Source of the DNA: CAMAUF01 sp046152925
Lineage (GTDB): Bacteria > Chloroflexota > Dehalococcoidia > Tepidiformales > Tepidiformaceae
DNA: 29,801 bases
Direction of reading: 5' to 3'
NCBI GenBank assembly: GCA_046152925.1
Contig: JBJXFX010000024.1
Span: forward strand, 1-29,801
The translations under genes and the position numbers were made by a program. The notes under the pieces are model-generated. The model ran no database searches. It had not been told where the DNA came from and saw nothing but the letters and a program-made list of their open reading frames with translations. Shown here piece by piece: positions 13,713 through 21,236 of this stretch. Position 1 is the stretch's first letter, and every line of letters begins with the position of its first letter.

Positions 13713-14462
13713 TCACCTGGCCGCGAGGATGGCGCGCACCCGGTCGAACACCTCGTCCTCGACGCCCTGACTTCGGAGATATCGCTCCGCTCCGCCATGT
13801 TCGGCCTGGAGCAACTCCAGGAACCCGGCCATGCGGTCGGCCGGGGTCGCGAGGCGCGCCGCTATCTCCTCGCGCGTGCCCTCAAGCTGGCGGCCCGTCG
13901 ACTCAAGGTACGCAATCAACCGCGGGATGCTCGCGTCGCTCAGCCCATACTCGTGGGCGTTGTCTTCGGGCGAAACGCCGATCACTTCGAGCACCATCCC
14001 GAGCAGGACGCCGGTGCGGTCTTTCCCGGCGGTGCAATGCGTCAGGATGGGGTAGTTGCCTTCGTCGCCGAACAGCCGGAAGGCGGCCGCGAACTGCGGC
14101 CCGCCGACCTGGAGATAGTGCATGTAGCGGCGCGGCGTCGGCCCGGTGCCATAGAGGCCGTTGAGCTCCGCGATGAGGTCCGCTTGGCTTTTGCCGTCGG
14201 GGAAGATCGAGATGTGCTGGACGCGGCTCTGGAGCGGGTGCGAGTGCCCCGCCGGGAACTCATCGGGATGGCGCAAGTCGAGCACCGTCCAGATCCCGGC
14301 CTCGTCATCGAGGAACTCGTAGTCGGAGTCGGTCATCAGCTCCAGGGCGCCGGCGCGGAACAGCTGGCCCCCGCGCAGCCGCCCCCCGCCGGCAAGGGCA
14401 TAGCCGGCCACGGGCCGGTAGTTGTGGACGCCTTCGAGGTCACGGACGAAATGGTCGTTCAT
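13713..14462 (-). CDS. Tyrosine/serine protein phosphatase family (HCxxGxxRTG)
   Basis: 249 residues. The P-loop HCTAGKDRTG spans 142-151, with nucleophile Cys143 and Arg149. LDLRHPDEF (61-69) and the N-terminal GVHNYRPVAGY and RLRGGQLFRAGAL segments are typical of bacterial dual-specificity phosphatases related to MptpB/LipA (DUF-type Y_phosphatase3). The conserved AGKDRTG form also occurs in lipid-phosphate phosphatases, so the substrate is open. ATG 14462 lacks a Shine-Dalgarno but lies 8 nt after TACGCT on the minus strand, which fits a leaderless start. It heads the minus-strand run to ribD and is divergent from the DUF35 gene. Confidence 0.85.
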   Translation of the reverse strand: MNDHFVRDLEGVHNYRPVAGYALAGGGRLRGGQLFRAGALELMTDSDYEFLDDEAGIWTVLDLRHPDEFPAGHSHPLQSRVQHISIFPDGKSQADLIAELNGLYGTGPTPRRYMHYLQVGGPQFAAAFRLFGDEGNYPILTHCTAGKDRTGVLLGMVLEVIGVSPEDNAHEYGLSDASIPRLIAYLESTGRQLEGTREEIAARLATPADRMAGFLELLQAEHGGAERYLRSQGVEDEVFDRVRAILAAR

Positions 14463-14548
14463 GGAGAGGAAGCGTACAGGAGGAGCGTGAACGGCTCCTC
14501 TTCGCCCGTCCTTGGTGCGCCAAGATAGCGGCGCCCCGGCCTGTCTCG

Positions 14549-14554
14549 TAGACT
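14549..14554 (+). promoter_or_regulatory. TAGACT -10-like box before the DUF35-thiolase-CaiB operon
   Basis: TAGACT ends 10 nt before ATG 14565, which has no Shine-Dalgarno. The spacing is like that of the TAGGAT boxes elsewhere in the window and suggests a very short 5' leader. Confidence 0.35.
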
Positions 14555-14564
14555 CCGCCTGCCT

Positions 14565-14984
14565 ATGGCCGAAAAGCCCTACCCGATGCCCGACGATGTT
14601 TCGCGGCCTTACTGGGAGGCCGCAAACGAAGGCCGCCTCGCGATCCAGCGCTGCGCTGCCTGTGCCCGCTGGGTCCACACGCCAGAGGCGGTCTGCCCCG
14701 GCTGCGGGAGCTCCGCACTCGCGTTTCAGGATGTCTCCGGGAAGGGGCGCGTCTACTCGTTCACCGTCGTGCGCGACAACGTGACGAAGGGCTTCGAGGA
14801 CCAGGTGCCCTACGTCGTCGGGCTGATCGAGCTTGCGGAGCAGCCGCGGCTGATCGTCGTCACCAACGTGGTGGGGTGCGACCCCGAACGCGTCCGCGTC
14901 GGGATGCCCGTCGAGGTCACCTTCGAGCCGATCACGGCTGCCCAACAGATCCCCCAGTTCCGGCCAGCAAGGTCACTGCCGTGA
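14565..14984 (+). CDS. DUF35 Zn-ribbon/OB-fold acyl-CoA-binding protein (thiolase partner)
   Basis: 139 residues. The N-terminal helix (YWEAANEGRLAIQRC) leads into a rubredoxin-like zinc ribbon with Cys30, Cys33, Cys44 and Cys47 (CAACARW…VCPGCGS). The OB-fold follows (GKGRVYSFTVVRDNV, PYVVGLIEL, GMPVEVTFEPI). DUF35 proteins form complexes with SCPx-type thiolases, binding the acyl-CoA or CoA; BbsA is the known example in benzoylsuccinyl-CoA thiolase. The next gene is such a thiolase and its GTG start overlaps this TGA (GTGA), so the two are co-translated. Confidence 0.92.
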   Translation: MAEKPYPMPDDVSRPYWEAANEGRLAIQRCAACARWVHTPEAVCPGCGSSALAFQDVSGKGRVYSFTVVRDNVTKGFEDQVPYVVGLIELAEQPRLIVVTNVVGCDPERVRVGMPVEVTFEPITAAQQIPQFRPARSLP

Positions 14985-16153
14985 CCGGCTGGAAGCGCAA
15001 CCAGGTCGCGATCGTCGGTGCGGGCTATTCGACGCTCGAACGGCGGAGCTCCCGGACCCTCGCCGACCTCACCCTCGAAGCCTGCCGCAACGCGATCGCG
15101 GATTCCGGCCTGACGCTGGCCGACATCAACGGCGTCGGCACCGTCCCGACGATGCCCGCCTACGGCAACGCGGGCTCGCTCGATGGCATCGACATCATCT
15201 CGGTGGGCTTGTTGCTGCGGATGTTGGGGATCGGCGAACAGGTCCGCTGGTATTGCCAGACGCCCGGGCTCATCCCCACGACCGTGATCGACGTCTCCAA
15301 CGCGATCGCGGCTGGCGCCTGCGATGTCGCGCTGATCTGGCGCGCGGTGCACATGCCGCAGGGCCGCTACAGCAACTTTTCGCGCCCCTACGCCACCGGC
15401 GACGACCAATTCCGCGCACCCTACGGCTGGAACCAGCCTGCCGCCTGGCAAGCGATGGCCTACACGAAATACTTCGCCGACCACGGCGCTGGCCGCGCAG
15501 ATATGGGCCGCTTTGTCGTCGCCAACCGGGAAAAGGCGGCCAAGAACCCGCGCTCGGCCTTCTTCGGCAAGCCGCTGACGCTCGATGGCTATCTCACTTC
15601 CCGGATGATCTCCGAGCCGCTCTGCATTTATGACTGCGACCTGCCGGTCGATGGCTGCGCCGCGATCGTGCTCGCGCGGGCGGACCTGGCGCACGACCTC
15701 GCCAAGCCCGCGGCCTACATCACCGGGATTGCGCAGACGACCGCGCCTTCCACAGGCGGGTTCACCGACCCGGAAAACATGTGGGCTGGCGGGACGACCA
15801 TGGCGAAGAAGCTCTGGGCCTCGGCCGGCCTGGGCCCCGAAGATATGGACATCGCCGAGGTCTACGATGGCTTCAGCATCTTCGTCTGGATGTGGCTGGA
15901 GTCGTTGGGCTTCTGCAAGCGTGGCGAGGCGGCCCAATTTGCCGGCGGAGGAGCGGGCAAGCTCGCGATCAACTCGCTGGGGGCGAGCCTTGGCGAGGGA
16001 CGCCTGCACGGCATGGCCCACATCACCTCTGCCTTCTTCCAATTGACGGGCCGAGCTGGTGCGAATCAAGTCCCCGGGGCGAAACACGCCGTGGTCACCG
16101 TCGGTCCCGGGAGTTGGGTGAGCGGCGGCCTCGTCCTCAGCTCGGAACTCTAA
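14981..16153 (+). CDS. SCPx/BbsB-like thiolase family protein
   Basis: 390 residues. It opens NQVAIVGAGYSTLERRSSRT and carries LTLEACRNAIADSGLTLADINGV, typical of the lipid-transfer-protein/thiolase group. EVYDGFSIFVWMWLESLGFCKRGEA and INSLGASLGEGRLHGMAH carry the conserved C-terminal His region. Cys92 (RWYCQTPG) falls in the region where thiolases carry the nucleophile; the classical C-terminal CxG is replaced by GPGSWVSGG, as in many members of this group. It should cleave or condense 3-oxoacyl-CoA, with the DUF35 protein as partner subunit. GTG 14981 (GTGA overlap, AAGG 8 nt before) is the best start. It is followed 20 nt later by CaiB genes. Confidence 0.88.
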   Translation: MTGWKRNQVAIVGAGYSTLERRSSRTLADLTLEACRNAIADSGLTLADINGVGTVPTMPAYGNAGSLDGIDIISVGLLLRMLGIGEQVRWYCQTPGLIPTTVIDVSNAIAAGACDVALIWRAVHMPQGRYSNFSRPYATGDDQFRAPYGWNQPAAWQAMAYTKYFADHGAGRADMGRFVVANREKAAKNPRSAFFGKPLTLDGYLTSRMISEPLCIYDCDLPVDGCAAIVLARADLAHDLAKPAAYITGIAQTTAPSTGGFTDPENMWAGGTTMAKKLWASAGLGPEDMDIAEVYDGFSIFVWMWLESLGFCKRGEAAQFAGGGAGKLAINSLGASLGEGRLHGMAHITSAFFQLTGRAGANQVPGAKHAVVTVGPGSWVSGGLVLSSEL

Positions 16154-16173
16154 TTCGACCACTGGAGGTCCCG

Positions 16174-17451
16174 ATGACCGCGAATCCTGGCGGGCGCCGC
16201 CCGCTTGAAGACATCCGCATCCTCGACCTGACCAGGCACCTCGCCGGTGCTGGCTCAACGCGGATCATGGCGCTGCTCGGGGCGGAGGTGCTCCGGGTCG
16301 AGTGGCCCCACCTGCCGGCGCTCGACTTCCTGCGCCTTTCGGGGCCCAACGCCGATGGCATCCCCGGGATGAACCGGAGCGGCTTCTTCGCCCAAATCAA
16401 TGTCCACAAGAAGAGCATCGCGATCGACCTTTCGACGCCGCGCGGGCAGGCGCTCCTCCGGGAGTTCGTGCCCAAGTGCGACATCGTCGTCGAAAGCTTC
16501 ACCCCCGGCGTGATGAAAAAGTGGGGCCTCGACTATGCGGGCCTCAAGCAGCTGCGCGAGGACATCATCTACGTCGCCGCGAGCGGTTTTGGCCACACCG
16601 GCCCGTATCGTGATTACCGCTCCGTTGGGCCGACCGCACAGGCCTTCGCCGGGCTCACGGCCATGGTCGGGATGCCCGGCCAGGAGCCGGCGGGCTGGGG
16701 CTTCAGCTACATGGACCACATGGGCGCGACTATGAACGCCGCCGCGATGCTCATGGCGCTCGAAAAGCGGCGGGCGACCGGCCGCGGCGAGTTCATCGAT
16801 GGCGGCCAATCGCAACACGGCGCCGCGCTCATGGGCCCGATGCTGCTCGATGCCAAGCTCAACGGCGCGAAGCTCGAACCGCAAGGCAACCGCGACCTCT
16901 ATCGCAACTTTTCTCCCGCGAACACGTACCGCTGCCAGGGCGAGGACCGCTGGGTCGCGATCACGGTGCGCGACGAGGACGACTGGCTCGCTCTCTGCCG
17001 GGTCATGAACCTCGGCGCCTTCGCGGCCCGCGAGGAGCTGCGGACGCTGCCCGGCCGGCTCGCCGCACAGGACGAGATCGACGCCGCGATCGCCGCTTGG
17101 ACCGCAAAACGCGACCGCTTCGCCGCGATGCACGCCCTCCAAGAAGCTGGTGTGCCCGCTGGCGTCACGCAGCACGCCGACGACAAGAGCGAGCGCGACC
17201 TTCAGCTCGCGTCGCGCTCCTTTTACGCCACAGTGCCCGACGCCGTCCTCGGGACGAAGCGATACGAGGGCATCCCGGTCGTCTCCGATGAGTTCGATAC
17301 GTCGGTCCACACGCCGTCACCATGGATGGGCGAACACACGCGGCCCGTGCTCCGCGAGGTGCTCGGGTACGAGGACGCCGCGGTCGACACATTGATCGCC
17401 GAGAAGACGATCTGGGAGACGGACCTGGTCCGGGAAGTGGGTGCGGCGTGA
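16174..17451 (+). CDS. CaiB/BaiF (family III) CoA-transferase, subunit-like 1
   Basis: 425 residues. It begins RRPLEDIRILDLTRHLAGAGSTRIMALLGAEVLRVEW, the family III CoA-transferase N-terminus, with INVHKKSIAIDLSTPRGQALL, ESFTPGVMKKWGLDY, and a conserved SGFGHTGPYRDY. At the position of the catalytic Asp (Asp169 in formyl-CoA transferase) the sequence reads GEFIDGGQSQHGAAL, where an acidic residue seems to be replaced by Gln. It may therefore rely on the second CaiB protein, as in heteromeric BbsEF. The ATG at 16174 follows GGAGG by 6 nt. It ends in GTGA overlap with the next CaiB gene. Confidence 0.9.
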   Translation: MTANPGGRRPLEDIRILDLTRHLAGAGSTRIMALLGAEVLRVEWPHLPALDFLRLSGPNADGIPGMNRSGFFAQINVHKKSIAIDLSTPRGQALLREFVPKCDIVVESFTPGVMKKWGLDYAGLKQLREDIIYVAASGFGHTGPYRDYRSVGPTAQAFAGLTAMVGMPGQEPAGWGFSYMDHMGATMNAAAMLMALEKRRATGRGEFIDGGQSQHGAALMGPMLLDAKLNGAKLEPQGNRDLYRNFSPANTYRCQGEDRWVAITVRDEDDWLALCRVMNLGAFAAREELRTLPGRLAAQDEIDAAIAAWTAKRDRFAAMHALQEAGVPAGVTQHADDKSERDLQLASRSFYATVPDAVLGTKRYEGIPVVSDEFDTSVHTPSPWMGEHTRPVLREVLGYEDAAVDTLIAEKTIWETDLVREVGAA

Positions 17452-18578
17452 AGCTCCTCGAACATTTGACGGTCGTCGAGCTCGCCGACGTGCATACGGA
17501 GTGGTGCGGGCGGCTGTTCGCCCAAGCCGGGGCGCGCGTCATCCTGATCGAGCCCACCACCGGCGCCGCGACCAGGGCGATGGCGCCCTACCTCGCCGGC
17601 CACCAGGGCGACCCGGAGTTCAGCCTCCATTTCTGGCACTACAACACCGACAAAGAAAGCGTCACCGTCGACCTCACGACGACCGCCGGCCGGATGCAAC
17701 TCGATGCCCTCCTATCGGGGGCCGATGTCCTCCTCGATGCCGGCGACGAAGCAGCCGAGGGCTTGGCCGCGAAGCATCCGCAGCTCGTCCGCGTCTCGGT
17801 GACGCCGTTCGGGCCCGACGGTCCCTGGGCTGGCTACGCCGGGTCGGACCTGGTCCACCTCGCGCTCGGCGGCCAGATGATGATCTGCGGCTACGACGAC
17901 ATCGCGAACACGCCGCCCTTGGCCCCGACGGGCGAGCAGGCCTATCACATGGCCGGCACCTGGGCGTTCATCGCCGCGTTGGCCCGGCTGCATGCGCGTG
18001 ACGCCTGGGGCGGCGGCGAGCTTGGCATCTCGGTCCACGAGGCTTGCGCGGCGATGACCGAGAACGCCTTCCCGACCTGGGACTACACGGGCAAGCTCTC
18101 GACCCGCCGCACCGGGCGCCACGCCAGCCCCGGCCCGACCCCGCCCTGGCAGCACCGTGCGAAGGACGGCCGCTACATCAACGCTCAGCTCGTCAACGTC
18201 CCGCCCCCGGCCTGGATGAACCTCGTCGCCTGGATGGAAGAGTCGGGCATGGCCGAAGACCTCACCGACCCGAAGTACTTCGTCCCGGAAACCTTCCGGG
18301 ACGAGGCGGGCCACATCTCCGAGGTGCTCAGCCGGTTCATCGGGACCAAGACCGCGAGCGAGTTCTTCCACGGGGCGCAGGCGCGGGGTTTGATCATCTC
18401 GGAGGTCAACTACCCGCAAGACCTGGTGGATAACGACCACCTCGCCGCGCGGATGTTCTGGCGCGAGGTCGACATGGGCGACGGCACGACCCTGCCGTTC
18501 GCGGCCTCGACCTTCCTCTGCGCCGAGGCCGAGACCGGCCCCTGGCGTCGTGCCCCGCTCCTCGGCGAGCACGCCTAG
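17448..18578 (+). CDS. CaiB/BaiF (family III) CoA-transferase, subunit-like 2
   Basis: 376 residues from a GTG that overlaps the preceding TGA. It reads KLLEHLTVVELADVHTEWCGRLFAQAGARVILIEP, HYNTDKESVTVDLTT, RVSVTPFGPDGPWAGY, and GGGELGISVHEACAAMTEN, where Glu aligns best with the catalytic acid of the family. It has a shorter central part than subunit-like 1. Tandem, unequal CaiB genes next to DUF35 and thiolase genes resemble the heteromeric succinyl-CoA:benzylsuccinate CoA-transferase arrangement. The actual acid substrate cannot be read from sequence. Confidence 0.9.
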   Translation: MKLLEHLTVVELADVHTEWCGRLFAQAGARVILIEPTTGAATRAMAPYLAGHQGDPEFSLHFWHYNTDKESVTVDLTTTAGRMQLDALLSGADVLLDAGDEAAEGLAAKHPQLVRVSVTPFGPDGPWAGYAGSDLVHLALGGQMMICGYDDIANTPPLAPTGEQAYHMAGTWAFIAALARLHARDAWGGGELGISVHEACAAMTENAFPTWDYTGKLSTRRTGRHASPGPTPPWQHRAKDGRYINAQLVNVPPPAWMNLVAWMEESGMAEDLTDPKYFVPETFRDEAGHISEVLSRFIGTKTASEFFHGAQARGLIISEVNYPQDLVDNDHLAARMFWREVDMGDGTTLPFAASTFLCAEAETGPWRRAPLLGEHA

Positions 18579-18586
18579 AGCCCAAT

Positions 18587-18718
18587 AGAACCGCGACTCT
18601 AAGGGGCGGGTATCGTGGCCACGCTGGCGGCGTCCACGTTGAGTCTCAGGACGGAGCCGCCTGAGAGTGCGAGCGCCTCGCGATGAGCGCCACACCCGCT
18701 CCCTGCAGTCGCGGTTCT
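18587..18718. repeat. 132-nt imperfect palindrome between convergent genes
   Basis: The ends AGAACCGCGACT (18587-18598) and AGTCGCGGTTCT (18707-18718) are exact inverted repeats of 12 bp. Inside, GGGGCGGGT with GTGGC pairs with GCCAC next to ACCCGCTCC (one wobble), and an inner hairpin is formed by TCTCAGG/CCTGAGA around 18643-18666. The whole element can fold into one long branched hairpin. It could be a bidirectional terminator, a small structured RNA, or a MITE-like element. It has no ORF. Confidence 0.7.
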
Positions 18719-18741
18719 GACCGGTGATCGAGGCGACCGTC

Positions 18742-19887
18742 CTACGCCTGGTTAATGCCCAGCTCGTTGCGGATCAGCTCGCAGATCTCGAAGGTCGGCC
18801 CGTCGGCCGTGAGCGTCGTGAGCATCTTATTGATCGTGACCGCGATGCTGAGCCCCACCTCGGGGTCGGCAAACGCGATTGAGCCGCCCGCACCGGGGTG
18901 CCCGAAGCAGCTTTCGCGAGGGCCCTGCGCCCCCCACATGCCGTTCACCGGGCCGCCGAGGAAGAAACCGATCCCCTTGCGGATCGGCATCATGATCACG
19001 CGGTCCGGTGTTGCGACCAGGCAGCGGTGCATCTCCGGGATCCGCCCCGGCGAAACGATCCGGACGCCGTCGACCTCCCCGCCGTTCGCCAGCGCGGCAT
19101 ACATCCGGGCCAGGGCGCGGGCACTGAAGTGCCCATTCGCCGAAGGGAGACAGGCTTTGCGCACCCGCATGTCGTTGTAGTCGATCCGTGGGCCGTCCAT
19201 CGGCATCGCCTTGAACATGTCGTGGTCGGGCGGCAACGGGATAGGCTGGCGAGAGGCTGGGTCGGGCGTTTGGAGCGACGCGAGCCGCGCCTCGAGCCCG
19301 TCCGGGATGCCCACGAACATCGAATCGGCGACCCCAAGCGGCTCAGCGATCTCCTCGCGGATGACGTCGCGGATGTGCCGGCCAGAGGCGTACTGCACGA
19401 TTCCACCCACGACCCATGCGTAGGTCATCGCGTGGTAGCCCGTCGCCGTGCCCGGCTCCCAGGCCGGCGTGCCTTCTTCGATCCACCGCAGCCCGGCGTC
19501 CCAGTCCGCGAGGAATTCGACCGTTTGCGGCTTCGGGACCGCGTGGAGGCCGGCCTGGTGGCTCATCGCCTGCGCGACGGTGATTGCGCCCTTGCCGTTT
19601 TGGGCGAATGCCGGCCAGTACGTCGCGACCGGCGCGTCGTAATCGATAACGCCGCGGTCGGCGAGGATGTGCAGCGCGGTCGCGGCCACGCCCTTCGTGG
19701 TCGAAAAGCAGCTGAAGAGCGAGTCCGCCTGGACCGGCCGGCTGTCCTCGGGGCCCAACTCGCCCGCCCAAGTGTCAACGATGACCTCGCCGTGGCGGTA
19801 GGCGCAGACCTGCGTGCCAAGCTGCGTGCCGCGCCGGATTTGGTCTTGGAGCAGCGCCTGCACCTTGTCGTTGAGCTGTGTCTCCAC
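18742..19887 (-). CDS. Beta-lactamase-fold serine hydrolase (EstB-like esterase)
   Basis: 381 residues of the class C beta-lactamase-related family. The SxxK nucleophile motif is Ser62-Thr-Thr-Lys65 (FSTTKGVAAT). The second catalytic Tyr is Tyr151 in GTATGYHAMTYAWVVGG, and the third motif region is SCFGHPGAGGSIAF. No signal peptide is present, so it is cytoplasmic. Such enzymes are mostly esterases/lipases (EstB type), not antibiotic-hydrolysing. Start GTG 19887 gives METQLNDKVQALL. The palindrome TACATATATGTA lies 14 nt upstream and may regulate it. It follows the crotonase gene by about 110 nt. Confidence 0.9.
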   Translation of the reverse strand: METQLNDKVQALLQDQIRRGTQLGTQVCAYRHGEVIVDTWAGELGPEDSRPVQADSLFSCFSTTKGVAATALHILADRGVIDYDAPVATYWPAFAQNGKGAITVAQAMSHQAGLHAVPKPQTVEFLADWDAGLRWIEEGTPAWEPGTATGYHAMTYAWVVGGIVQYASGRHIRDVIREEIAEPLGVADSMFVGIPDGLEARLASLQTPDPASRQPIPLPPDHDMFKAMPMDGPRIDYNDMRVRKACLPSANGHFSARALARMYAALANGGEVDGVRIVSPGRIPEMHRCLVATPDRVIMMPIRKGIGFFLGGPVNGMWGAQGPRESCFGHPGAGGSIAFADPEVGLSIAVTINKMLTTLTADGPTFEICELIRNELGINQA

Positions 19888-19901
19888 TGAGCGCCCCCGC
19901 G

Positions 19902-19913
19902 TACATATATGTA
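19902..19913. promoter_or_regulatory. 12-bp palindrome TACATATATGTA, operator candidate
   Basis: A perfect AT-rich palindrome in an otherwise GC-rich stretch, 14 nt upstream of the serine hydrolase start. Its size and place fit a repressor operator or an overlapping -10 region. Confidence 0.4.
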
Positions 19914-19999
19914 TGGAGACGGAGCCTACCGCCGCCGGGCCAACGCGAAACGGTGCGGAGGCCAGCCTTTACGGGTGCGCGCGCACGGAGCGCGCTCGC

Positions 20000-20797
20000 T
20001 TACCGCGTCCAGCGTGCTTTGATCGCGGCGGCGCCCTGGCCCGGGTCGGCCCCGAAGAAGCCCAGCATCTCCAACGCCAGCGAGTAGTCGAATGAGGCGA
20101 GCCCACCGAGCCGCAGCCACTGGTTCAGCGCGCGCTTCGTGAACCGGGCCGCGAACTGCGGGCCGGCGGCGAGCCCGCGCGCGATCGTCAGCGCCTCGTC
20201 GAGCACCTGCTCTTTGGCGACGGCCTTGCTCACGAGGCCGATGCGCTCGGCCTCGCGGCCGTCGATGAAGTCAGCCGTCAGCAAGTAGTATTTCGCCTTC
20301 GCCATGCCGCAGAGCAGCGGCCAGATCATGGCCGCGTGGTCCCCGGCGGCGACGCCGAGGCGGGCGTGGCCGTCGGTCAGCCGTGCGTCCTCGGCAATGA
20401 CCGAAATGTCGGCCATCAGCGCGACCGCGAGGCCGGCCCCGACGGCGACACCGTTGATCGCCGAGACGATCACCTTCTCCGCGTTGACGATATTGTAGAC
20501 GAGGTCGTGCGCCTCCTTCATCAGCGCGACGATCGCCTCGAAGCGCTCCTCGGCGGGCAGCTCGGCGCGCCGGATGAGGTCATCGAGGTCGCCGCCCGCG
20601 CTGAAGGCGCGCCCGGCGCCGGTGACCACAGACACCTTCACGGCGGGGTCGCGGTCGAGGTCGCCCCAGATCTGGGTGAGCTCCCAGTGGAGGCGGTCGT
20701 TCGTCGCGTTGAGCACCTCGGGCCGGTCGATGGTGACCAGCGCGACGCCGTCATCGCCGGTCGCGACGCGGAGGAACTGATACTCGGAGTACTGCAT
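20000..20797 (-). CDS. Enoyl-CoA hydratase/isomerase (crotonase) family protein
   Basis: 265 residues. It has the crotonase oxyanion elements AGRAFSAGGDLDDL and INGVAVGAGLAVALMADISV, then ARLTDGHARLGVAAGDHAAM and REAERIGLVSKAV. At the two positions that carry catalytic Glu in crotonase (Glu144 and Glu164) I read residues of the GHARLG and AKAKYYLLT segments, not Glu. It is therefore probably not a standard hydratase and may act as an isomerase, hydrolase or other crotonase-type enzyme. ATG 20797 follows GGGAGG by 7 nt. Its location near the CaiB/thiolase genes is consistent with one CoA-ester pathway, although it is on the opposite strand. Confidence 0.88.
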   Translation of the reverse strand: MQYSEYQFLRVATGDDGVALVTIDRPEVLNATNDRLHWELTQIWGDLDRDPAVKVSVVTGAGRAFSAGGDLDDLIRRAELPAEERFEAIVALMKEAHDLVYNIVNAEKVIVSAINGVAVGAGLAVALMADISVIAEDARLTDGHARLGVAAGDHAAMIWPLLCGMAKAKYYLLTADFIDGREAERIGLVSKAVAKEQVLDEALTIARGLAAGPQFAARFTKRALNQWLRLGGLASFDYSLALEMLGFFGADPGQGAAAIKARWTR

Positions 20798-20851
20798 GGC
20801 GGCCTCCCGGTGGCGGTGCGGGAGAGGATACGCTGCGTTGGCGGGAAGGCG

Positions 20852-21088
20852 TCACCGCGTGGACGTGCGACCGCTTGTCTCCTCACTCGGGGCTTGGGAC
20901 TCCGGCGGAAGGGCTTCGCCGCGCTCGTCGCACTCCTCCAGGATCATGTCGAAGACGTTTTGGAGCTCATCGCGCGCCGCTTCCGGTGTCGCGCCGAGTG
21001 CGTGACAGCCCTCAATCGCAGGCGCATAGGCGAGGAACAGCGCTCCGTTTGGCGTGACGACCGTGGTGTACTGCGAGAGACGCCTCAT
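20852..21088 (-). CDS. Orphan HicB-like antitoxin-family protein
   Basis: 78 residues: a HicB-type beta-alpha-beta fold TTVVTPNGALFLAYAPAIEGCHALGATPEAARDEL, then an acidic helix (FDMILEECDERGEALPPE). HicB proteins usually neutralise a small HicA mRNA interferase, but no HicA-like ORF (HGGSH-type) is near, so it is an orphan or acts alone. The C-terminus has no obvious DNA-binding domain. TAGGAT at 21101-21096 lies 7 nt before the ATG, which fits a leaderless transcript. Confidence 0.75.
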   Translation of the reverse strand: MRRLSQYTTVVTPNGALFLAYAPAIEGCHALGATPEAARDELQNVFDMILEECDERGEALPPESQAPSEETSGRTSTR

Positions 21089-21095
21089 CCCGCCG

Positions 21096-21101
21096 ATCCT
21101 A
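21096..21101 (-). promoter_or_regulatory. TAGGAT -10-like box before the HicB-like gene
   Basis: On the minus strand TAGGAT ends 7 nt before ATG 21088, the same arrangement as at 21223-21228 and 27822-27827. Confidence 0.45.
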
Positions 21102-21222
21102 CCGCAACTCGCCGCCTTGTTGGCGGTGCTGGAGAGGACACCCGCCGCTCATGGCTCATTCCGCATGCCTCGTTCCTCATGCCTCGTCAGCTGGGATGGA
21201 TGCCCAATCACCGCCTGACCCG

Positions 21223-21228
21223 TAGGAT
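21223..21228 (+). promoter_or_regulatory. TAGGAT -10-like box before the split-barrel flavoprotein gene
   Basis: TAGGATGCGG lies with 8 nt between the hexamer and GTG 21237. The same ten bases recur before the selenoprotein candidate at 27822. Confidence 0.45.
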
Positions 21229-21236
21229 GCGGAACC

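Noticed and set aside
13086..14528. 480-codon plus-strand ORF opposite the CMD and phosphatase genes
   Set aside because: Antisense to two clear enzymes; no own motifs or ribosome-binding site.
20798..21236. HicA toxin partner near the HicB-like gene
   Set aside because: No small ORF with the HicA HGGSH-type motif on either strand here.
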